From Cycas panzhihuaensis (taxonomy: Eukaryota; Cycadophyta): a stretch of 64,000 bases of DNA. The notes beneath the pieces are model-generated. The model searched no databases. It was not told the origin of the DNA and saw only the letters and a program-made list of their open reading frames with translations. The first letter of the stretch is position 1; each line of letters starts with the position of its first letter. The stretch spans positions 63,123,741 through 63,187,740 of the forward strand of contig CM041465.1 of the NCBI GenBank assembly GCA_023213395.1. The letters run 5' to 3'. This document shows, in pieces, positions 11,349 through 20,006 of the stretch. Position numbers and translations under genes: made by a program.

Positions 11349-12439
11349 TTTGATAGTAGCTGAGAGTTTAGGATGGAGAGGACACTGCTTCTAGTGCATA
11401 GGACGGGCACTGGGAATGGTAGTGAGATTGTGGGTGACGATGGAGGGGTTGATTCCCTTTATGTTAGAGGAATCCCACACAAAGACATCCCAAAACTCCT
11501 GGAACAAAAGGGAATATTCCCTTACCTCATCTAGAGAGCATTCCGCCCCTACCTTAATGACCTTGCTCGAGGCTAAGACTATGTCCTAGGTTTCCCCCAT
11601 GCACATGGCATTCCCTCCTCATAATGGAGAGGTGTAAAGTCAACAAGAAGAGATAGAATAGGGGATGGAATTGGGTCAGCGAGTGTGGACCTAATTACCA
11701 GGACCTTCTAGTGGCCAAGCCTATGGTGACCAAAAGGAAAGTTGGGCACGGAGCCTGCTAAGTACTCAAGCAAGGCTTCATCATCTTTAAAGTAATCCAC
11801 CCCATGGATGACCTTACTTTGAATAGATAAAATGCTGGAGGAAATGGGAGTGACGGGACCATGGAGGTTATCAGGCTGCCCAACATCCTCAAAAGACTCT
11901 AAGAGAGAGTCGAGAAGGGGCTCCTTGGAAGGAGCAAAAAGAAGTTCCTCGAAACCATCACCTGCGGGGGGTGATGGAGAGGAAGAATCAATGAGCTATG
12001 GGTCAATGCGTGCAATGACATATGACATAAGGGGGTGACTAGTCTCTCTAATAAGAGGGGTTCTAGGTTAGGACCTAGAATAAGAAGGGTACCTCCTACT
12101 AGTGTGGAGGAAAAAGATGGGGTGAGGAAAGTCCTCATCCTCACTAGGGGACTCATCGTCACTTAACATGGTGAGGTACTCGTAGCTCCCAACACCAATA
12201 GGAGCAAAGTGATTAAGACTAGAGGAAGAAGATGCAGGGTCTTCTTCGAGATGGGATGAATTAGGTATGCTAATGGAGCAAGCCGAGGCATGAGTAGAAG
12301 GGCCTTTGTCTCCCTTCGTATGGCCATGGCTTAGTTGGTTGGTAGGATGAGTTTGCTTAATAGGTGGGCAGTCGCGGGAAATAACCCTCATTTATCCATC
12401 ATGAACGAACTTAAGTTGCCCCCAGTGGGTCGAACACAT
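11349..12439 (-). pseudogene. Element A: Ser/Asp/Glu-rich spacer between protease and RT
   Basis: The translated frame continues from protease towards RT through a long low-complexity region with a Ser run, the acidic motif SDDESPSEDED, and little recognisable structure. B has the homologous region at 25,621-26,699 with SDDESYDEDED. Conservation between A and B suggests a real linker protein segment of several hundred residues. I do not recognise a domain in it. Confidence 0.55.
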
Positions 12440-12935
12440 GGCTCCCATCTGATCGAGCCATGGTCAACCTAAGAGAAGATTGTAGTCGACATCGACGTGA
12501 AGGACTACAATGTCGGCAAGGACAGTCTTACCCTCAAGAGTAAGCAAGATCGAGACAGATCTTAATGGGGTCTTTTCGCTACCATCGTAGCCTTGGCATC
12601 TCCATGGAACAGGTTCCAAGGCGGAAATGCCAAGCTCTCACATAACGCGCAAGGGCATGGCATTAACAGAAGAACCATTGTCGATTACGGTCCTTTACAA
12701 GGTACAATCTAGTGTGTCAATAGTGATGGTGAAAGGGAAGTTCCATTGGGGTTCCCTTTCACAAGCGGGGGGAAGGTCTTTAGGGTCGAAAGAAGTGATA
12801 GGCTCATGGCTTTGGGTAACACCCAAAGCGTGAATGGGCGCATCACGCAACCTTAAAGCTTCCAAGAGGAGAGTTTATTGTTCAGGACAACTTCTCAAGA
12901 CATCCATGATGGACATTCTGGTGACCATGGTACAA
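12440..12935 (-). pseudogene. Aspartic protease domain of element A
   Basis: Minus-strand translation gives a conserved N-terminal helix (MSIMDVLRSCPEQ, with a stop after it), then TVIDNGSSVNAMPL holding the D-x-G active-site motif, then the flap region, ending DVDVDYNLLLG-PWLD, which is the usual end motif of Ty3/gypsy proteases. Stops at former Gln and Arg codons inactivate it. B has a fully open version at 26,700-27,197. Confidence 0.85.
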
Positions 12936-15375
12936 AGCTCGTCGACGACAGAAAAGGCCTTCCCCTTTGCTGTGAATTGAGGAAGGACTCTTCTAAAATC
13001 ATAATAACCTGGATGAATGGGAATTGTCTTAAAAGGTAACGAGACTTCCGGAAGAGGATCAGAGTGTAAAGCAGAAGAAGAGGCATTAGCTACCTCTTTA
13101 GTAGCTTGAGACCAAGTTAAGGCATATTAGGGGGTGGCCTCAAGTATTTGAATCACCTTCTTTCCCTTATTCTAGTACCGCAAAGGTGAGGGAGTATGAT
13201 AATCAGGGGAACGCAAAGAAGAAGACGAATCCTGGACACCCTTCCCTTTATTGCATAAAGGATAGAAATTCAGAGATCTTCCCTGGTTCTGGTTGTTTTT
13301 GGGTTGAGAATTACGATCATGGGGAATGGATCCTTATGGATTGGTTGGTCTAAGTTGGGCCTTTAGGCCTATTTAGGGGCTGAGTCATGTTGAGGGGAAT
13401 CCTTAGGATGCTGAGCCTGACAACGTGAGTTGTCATGGAAACACTTCCCATGAATGAAACACCACTTCTTCTCAAGTGAGGAATCTGGCTTCCTTACTTG
13501 AGAAGACTGGGTGTTACCACCCCTAGGGACAACAGCTTGAGTAGCTTGTTGGATTTGTTTATTAGAAGTGGGTGATGAAGGAGCTTGAAATTTAAGTTCC
13601 TTCATCATATGTTCGAATGAACGTATAACAGAAGTGAGCAGATCTAGGGTCTTCTCAGTCGGATGAGAAGAGGATCTAATGGACTATTATGGTTTGGTTT
13701 CTTTAGTTTGAGGTGGTGCCTCACAATGCTGTGAGGGCTTAAGAGGCTTCTTAAGTCCAGCCTAGATGTCAATAGCCTCAAGTGCTAAGCACTTTGTAAT
13801 AGCAAAATCACATGTAGTCGCCCCCATCTTAAGGACTTCCACATAGACTTCAGGGCAAAGTGCATTAATGAAGAGATCCCTTTTCAATTCCTCAGGCAAA
13901 GTAGCCTTAGTGGAATGGAGGAGGTCATGAAATCATTGGACAAAGTCATAATTCATTTCATCGTGACCTTATTTGAGCGAAAGAAGGGATTTTATTCCAC
14001 TTTCAATGGATGAGCTACATCAAAATAATTGATGAACTCATCCATAAGTTACCGGAACGAGAAAATGGAATGGGCAGGTAGGTGAAAAAACCACTTAAGG
14101 GCATCGTATTGTAGGGATCATGGAAATAATTTCATTAGTATGTGATCATAGGGCCTCTAATCGATGCATGTCATAGAGAAACTGCGGACGTGCTCTACTA
14201 GATCCTATGATGAAGTTCCATCAAACTTAGGAACTTTAGGGGGATGAGGTAGTAAATTGGTTCTTAATGCCTCAATGGATAATGGTGTCGATCTATAATC
14301 CATGAAGGGATATGCCTTTGCCTGGACCATAAGATCGACAAATGATGTAGAAGGTAATGGACAAGGAATGGATGGGGGCGGTAGGCCCATCCCTCCTTGA
14401 GGGAATATCTCTTGCTAAAAAGAGACTTAAGGATAGGTGCTTTGGAAGGAAGTTGGGTTTCCTTGCAAAGGAGCGACGTAAGGAGCTACGTAGGATGGGG
14501 GAAAAGAAGGCTGTGGAACCAGGTTTTGTCCATATGGACCACACATGGGTGGCGCAACCCCATATCGATGTAATGGATCCACCCCATAAGTCGGAATATG
14601 GTTCCTTTACCGTGCCCCAAGGCTGAGAAGTATAGCGTAGGGGTATGTAAAGAGAGGGGTCAATAGGTTGGTTTTGAGTATACGTGGGAGCGGATCCCAC
14701 ATGGTTAGTAGAAGAGATGTGAGTAGGACCTCTAGGCCTACTAGGAAATGTATGTGCCACATTGGGAAGTGGCATGTTGGCTTGACTAGGAAGAGGCATG
14801 CTAACCCCTAGCTAGGAGAAAGACATATAATGAGAGAGTCCTAAAGAGCTAGGACCATGATAAGGAATAGAAAGTACGACAGATGTCCCTAAGGTAGACG
14901 TAGGGGTAGAGTAGGATGAATGTGTAGGCATAAAAAGGTTACTTATCGTGGGAGGTGTAGATGCAGATGAAGATGGTGAGATTAGTGTGGATGAGGGAGA
15001 TGCCCCACTGCACAAGACATCTTCAAACCATCTAGGATATGATTGAAGACGAGTAACCCGAAAGCACTTGCCAAGGGCTTCAACCACGTCGGTAGGAAGG
15101 GTATCTACATGATCGTAGGAGGTAAACGGGACCTTATACAAAGTAGACCCCTAAAGACACTCCTCATAAGAATCACCAACTAAGCGGTGAACCTCGAGAG
15201 GAGATGGACCCTCTATTGCATGAGTAGAGGGGTGGGCATCAAGTGGGTGGTGTCGATCACCCAGATAGTAAATAGGATGGTCATCCTCTTGGGTGGATCC
15301 CGAAATAGATGTGGGAAACTCATGAGCTCCCGAGGCAAAATCATGATAAGCCCAATCTGAAGGGTAACTTTCCAT
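12936..15375 (-). pseudogene. Gag region of element A
   Basis: I place the start at the Met of TMESYPSDW (15,375), because the matching position in B is also Met and no ATG lies further upstream in this frame. The N-terminal half is Ser/Pro-rich, with GPTHISSTNHVGSAPTYTQN-like sequence. The retrotransposon gag core (13,650-14,400) has FMDYRSTPLSIEALRTNLLP, then a DALKWFF block. Near 13,440 lies a CHHC zinc knuckle, KKWCFIHGKCFHDNSRC. Several stops and frameshifts are present. Gag would package element RNA. B has the better-preserved core. Confidence 0.8.
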
Positions 15376-15613
15376 TGTCGAATCAGAATCTGACGATGAA
15401 AGAAGATAATATGCAGGGTCTTCTAACAATGGAGGCAAACCACATAGGCAATATAAGAAATATCACATACAAAACTTACCAACACGTTAGCAAAAGGAGA
15501 AAGATGCAAAGTATGTGTTAGGGGCTACCCAATGAAAGGAAGAAGTAGAGGAGACCACTAAAAGGTAATAGTACTAACAGGAAGGGGTAGGAACTAGCTC
15601 CCTTACTGGCAGG

Positions 15614-15631
15614 TCCCCAGTATGGTCACTA
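15614..15631 (-). other. Primer-binding site of element A
   Basis: On the minus strand the 18 bases read TAGTGACCATACTGGGGA, one base inside the LTR end. B has TGGCAACCATACTGGGGA at the same place. Tat/Ogre elements typically use a site resembling TGGCGACTCCRCTGGGGA, complementary to an arginine tRNA, so this fits as a diverged version. Confidence 0.7.
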
Positions 15632-15632
15632 G

Positions 15633-15787
15633 TGGATGCGCATCTATGGGATAATCACTATGCTCAGTAGGAGTAATGGTAGTCAACGATGACGTCAAAG
15701 GTGTGGGCCAAAACCTACAAGCAAAGAAAGTACCATGCAGGGTGCCCTGTATGTTGGGGCGCAGATTCAGGACCTACGAATAGCACC
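15633..15787 (-). repeat. 5' LTR of element A, left piece (cut by element B)
   Basis: Starts TGGATGCGCATC and follows the left LTR of A base for base in layout (1,291-1,445) until 'atagcacc'. Element B then begins. The remaining 2,645 bp continue at 32,611. The joined length, 2,800 bp, agrees with the 2,791 bp of the other LTR. Confidence 0.9.
15783..15787. repeat. Left target-site duplication of element B (GCACC)
   Basis: GCACC directly precedes the left end of B, and the same five bases directly follow its right end at 32,606-32,610. In the uninterrupted A LTR the site is single (GCACC at about 1,441). This makes the insertion history unambiguous. Confidence 0.92.
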
Positions 15788-18487
15788 TAGACGCAAGTCT
15801 ACGGGATAGCTACCTAACTAAATAGGGATGGTAAGAGCGAGTGATAATATGATCGAGAAAGAGACCTATAAGTAGGGTAAATACCACGCAGGGTGCCCCG
15901 TGCGCGGGAGCACGAGTTCAAGAGCTACAATGGAATATAACTACCAAAAGGTGATCCCCCCACTTCGAAAAAGAGGTGAGGAAGCATAGGGTTAGCCTAG
16001 GTTAACCTAAGGGAAGGATCCTCCCACCCTTAGATGGCCAGAAGGGGACAAAAAGGAGCCTTTGAGGGTTTCCCTAGAGCAATAGGAAATAAGGGAGGTT
16101 AAGCAAGCGGTTGGCCTGTGGATGGGATCGCTTTGGTTATCCGGCGAAGTGTGGAACCAAAGGAAAGCAAGAGGGATGACCCAAGAAGATGGGTCAAGGT
16201 ATTCCTAAGCAAACTAATCAAACACACAAGTAATACAAAGAGCAAGAAGCTTGCACGACAAAGAGAGAGGAAAGATGAGAAGGAGCGGTTCCTATGACCT
16301 TTTCCTATGGGTAAATAAGATGCATGCAGTGGAATAAATAAGGCATGAATCGAAAGTAAAGTTAAGTTCCCATTTTGACTTCCAATGAGTTAATTACTAC
16401 ACATGTGAAGGAAATTCGAAAGGAGAGAGTGGTAGGGTGGAGCAAAGCGTGTACCCAGACTGGAAGCGTGCGTGATAATGACGCTCCCAAGAGACACCAA
16501 AACTACTCCACGAGGTGTGGCAGGTGTGAAGCATCGCGACAGATTAGAATGAGGGGCTTTCTTACCTTCCCAGAAAAATACTAAAGTACAGAACTAAGGA
16601 AAGAAAGAAACCAAATACTAGTAATGGATGGAGTATGAAAATACAACATACATAGGAGCACTTACCGGCAACGGGATGAGCGGAAAAGACCCTTCGCGCC
16701 CTATAAGTACCTGCAAGTAAATAGCGACCTCCCCCTTTCCAGAGAAAGGGTACTAACATGTAATGATAAGATCCTAATAATACATGTCTATGTAATACAA
16801 ATATAAACTTAAACATGTATATGTTAGCATCAATGCAATGATGATAATATGTAAAAGAGGACAACCAAAGTGAAAGGAAAGTAACCGGTAAGCCTTGAAG
16901 TGGCCCACCTCCCGCAAAGAACAACCCTAACCTCCCCCAAAAGCCATAAGGCAGTGAGGGAAAGGCTAAGAAAGATGGATGAAAATAGTATCAAGGGGGT
17001 TGAAAGGAGCCAAAGAAGACCTATGGCAAGCCAGGGTGCTATGGAGAGCAAACCGAGCTATCAGGAAAAGAGTTGGGCAAAGAACAAGTGGTCGGGACTT
17101 ATGTGAGTCACCCAAAGCTAAGCCCAAGCCCTCAAACCAGTGCTACAACGTGTGACACCGCTAATTTTAGTGGCTAAGGGAGGGCCAACAAACCCTTGTT
17201 TGAGTGCCAAGGACAGCACAAGGCAAGAGGGAAGGTTTAGGGGGCTCAAAGTTGCTTGAGGAGTGTGGAAGGTGGTGTGGAATCCACCCAGCTCTCTCCC
17301 AAATCCTACGTCAACCCTCAGTGCCGCTACCTTGAGCATAAAACGCAGGTAAGGAGGCACTATACCAGGGGTGAAACAGTCTAGTATAAAGAGGAAAATA
17401 ACCCTCACAAAGATAAACAAAGAGACAAGCAAGATAGGGCATCTATGGCATAAGAGAAACAACTCAAATCAATGAATACCTGAGAGGAAGAGGAGAAGTG
17501 CTTGCCTCAGCCAAGGGCTGGTAAGGAGAGGCTGAGAAATCAGCCCAAAAACTATGGTGTAGTAGGTTTGGGACCCTACTAACGATGTTAGAGGAAGAAC
17601 TCCTGCACTTGGAATGCTTGAAGGTTACTCGGCGTAAGAATCTACTAAAATCTCTCCAAGGGGCCCTCTCCAAGGTGTGTGAGGGGCTGGGAAAATGTCC
17701 TAGACACACCAAAGGAGAGCTAGGCGCTAAAGGAGAGATGCAGGTCTAGTAACAGTAGCAGGCCAATAGAGAATAGCAGAGCACATCGTGGTTTCCTTGA
17801 GAAGCGATCCAAAAAGTGAGCCAAAAGTTTTCAAAAATGAGTAAATCATGACTTAAGTACCGAACCCAAACCCTAAAGCAAGTGATTAGGGCATGGCTGG
17901 CAGTAAGTTAAGTCGCGAGACACATGGTAGTTTCGTAATAAATACGAAATTACCATGGCAGATTTTAAAAAATAAGTTGGAACAGCCATACCGCCGCAAA
18001 ATCTGCGATATCACGGATTTTCTGGTGGTACCATTAAAATCCTGGCGGTATTAGCCTGAAGGCAAAAATAGGCCTGGCCAGCTAGTCTAAGTTATGGGCA
18101 TATGACAAAAGGGGCCAATGGGGGGCTGAGACACCTACCCGAGGGTAAACAAGCCAACAAACTGGTCCAAAAGAGAAAAAATAGGGCTCAAACGGTGTGG
18201 TAAGTCAACCAAACAATGACGGGTCATCACATGGGCAGAGGTGGCACAGGTCGAGTTGATCTTGGAGCGAGGGGGGCAGAATGCGGGAAGTGGAGTGGCC
18301 ACCAAGGTGCCACACTTACTGGGAGTGTGCTCCTACTATAGTCATCATAGGATAAAATAAGTATAGACGAAGACAAAGTCACCTACAAAGCAAACACTCA
18401 TCAAAAGAAAGTGATGAGAAGGTGAGAAACATACCTACACTTACCTGAGTCGGTAATTCCGTATCTATTCCTAGAAGCTAGGAAACA
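15788..18487 (-). repeat. Left (3') LTR of element B
   Basis: This LTR is 2,700 bp. The left end is TAGACGCAAG (TGGACGCGTA in the sister LTR) and the right end is AGGAAACA. Homology with 29,900-32,605 covers the whole length. It differs from the A-type LTR by many substitutions and indels, so there are two LTR subfamilies in the window. It contains palindromic 'CGCAAAATCTGCG'-like sequence near 17,995. Confidence 0.92.
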
Positions 18488-18500
18488 CTGCCCCCTTGAC
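18488..18500 (-). other. 3' polypurine tract of element B
   Basis: Reads GTCAAGGGGGCAG on the minus strand, immediately before the LTR start TGTTTCC. Confidence 0.85.
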
Positions 18501-18594
18501 AGCAGAGCCTCGCCGCTCGGAAGCCTGGAGCGATGGCGAATGTTGGCAACATAACTGTCAGTAGCACATGTGTATATAGATATATCAATCAAGA

Positions 18595-19320
18595 TCATAA
18601 CAGTAGGTAAGGGTGCCAACAAGTGTCATGGCATGATGCATGGATATGAAAGCGGCGGTGGAGACAACATAGGGGCTGCCTATGAGCCACCTGGAAACTC
18701 ACTGGAAGAAAAAAATGTGAGGGGGCTACCTCCACCACAAAAGATATAGAAAGATGTGCATAACCAAGTAAAGAGTAAGCAAAGAGTAGGTGCCATAGTT
18801 TTACCTCATTAGCAGCCAAGTTTCGGAGGTGCGAACGGGTCGCAAAGCAAAGTATAAGATGACTTGGGGCTTGGGCGACAGGAGGGCCAGACAAGCCTCA
18901 GGGATGGTCAGTAAGGAGAGGAAGGCGCTGCTCAAGGATAAGGCGAACAAGACTATCTGCCTCAGTGTTAAGGGCCTAAGGGATATGCTAGATATCAACG
19001 GAAGAGAAGCGGGCTAGGAGAGATATGGCGGCGGAAGCGAGAGTCCTCAAGTGAGGGCATCGCACCTGGTAAACCTGGGTGAGATGAGACACCACAACTT
19101 AAGAATCGTAAAGCAAAACGATAGATCCGTGATGAAGACAAAGGGCATCAGTAAGGGCTTTAATCACAGCTGTATATTCAACTTCATTGTTAGTAGCCTC
19201 TGGGAGGAAGATCCCAGAGCAGAGGAGATCATGTCCAAAAGGGCTGCGGAGAATCTATGCAGCGGCAGAAGGTCCAGGGTTACTGCGGCTTCTACCGTCG
19301 GTAAAGATGTAGATGGACAT
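18595..19320 (-). pseudogene. Extra RNase H-like domain (aRNH-type) of element B
   Basis: Starting from an ATG at 19,320, the frame reads MSIYIFTDG (first Asp), then GPSAAA, LPEATNNEVEYTAVI (Glu), IVLLYDS (second Asp), then HIPRALNTEADSLVRL (His and last Asp). All the expected RNase H catalytic positions are visible, but stops interrupt after SAAA and after YDS. A further open stretch of about 100 codons follows to 18,595 without a recognised domain. Tat elements are known to carry a second, archaeal-type RNase H. Here it lies between the antisense gene and the 3' LTR, not beside RT. It is transcribed divergently from the antisense gene. Confidence 0.75.
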
Positions 19321-19839
19321 GGGTGACACAAAATCCTAGTAGTCAATGAATAATAAAAGCAATACTCGAAAGGCAGGCAAAACGTAGCCATGAAGGGTAG
19401 GAGGACCTAGCAATGAGGTTACCTAGGGCAAGAGCAAGCAGTCCGATCACCGGCAGAAGGTGGTCGGAGGAAAAAGCCTCATGGGGCGCCAAAAGGTCGC
19501 TTCAGAAAGTGAAACATGTTCCCAGACGAGGGAGAATTCCCTTTGGGGACCCCAAGAGCGAAAAAGGACTGCGAAAATGAGTCCAGGGCAGCGAAACGAG
19601 TCAAACAAGTATAAACTCGGGCATGCACGGGAGTGGCACGCAAAACGAGACGGAAGGGCCCAGGAAAACAGTGCAAAAAAAGAGGCACCATAAATGTACC
19701 TGTGAAAAGGCACAAAAAGGGTGTCAAGAGAGCACAACAAGCGACAAGGCCAGAAGGCAAAGGCAATCAAGGAAATAGAACAGTCCCAACGACTGTCGCA
19801 GGGCAAAAAACGGAAGAAGTGCCCGTTGGGACCCCCGCC

Positions 19840-19846
19840 TATATAA
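19840..19846 (+). promoter_or_regulatory. TATA box of the antisense gene in element B
   Basis: TATATAA within CGCCTATATAAGGAAATC, nearly identical in A. A start site about 30 bases downstream would give a leader of roughly 130 bases before the ATG at 20,007. Conservation between divergent copies supports function. Confidence 0.7.
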
Positions 19847-20006
19847 GGAAATCAAACGGAAAATAGATTCATTTTCACCAGCTCTCGTACGAAACTAGAG
19901 ACATTCCCTTACGCAGTGGAGCGCCGTCCAACTTTGGAGGCACGCAGGGAGAGATCAGACCGTTGGATCAGAGATCGGAGAGAGCCAGCGGGATCGGCAG
20001 GACGAC

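Noticed and set aside
16562-17462. Several minus-strand ORFs of 70-120 codons in the B LTR, also seen at 30,816-31,574
   Set aside because: They recur only because the two LTRs are copies of each other. They are not kept in the A-type LTRs and show no domain.
15633-18487. One LTR shared by two tandem elements (product of unequal recombination)
   Set aside because: The first 155 bp are A-type, followed by GCACC and a new B-type LTR start; GCACC is repeated at the far end of B. Nesting explains everything.
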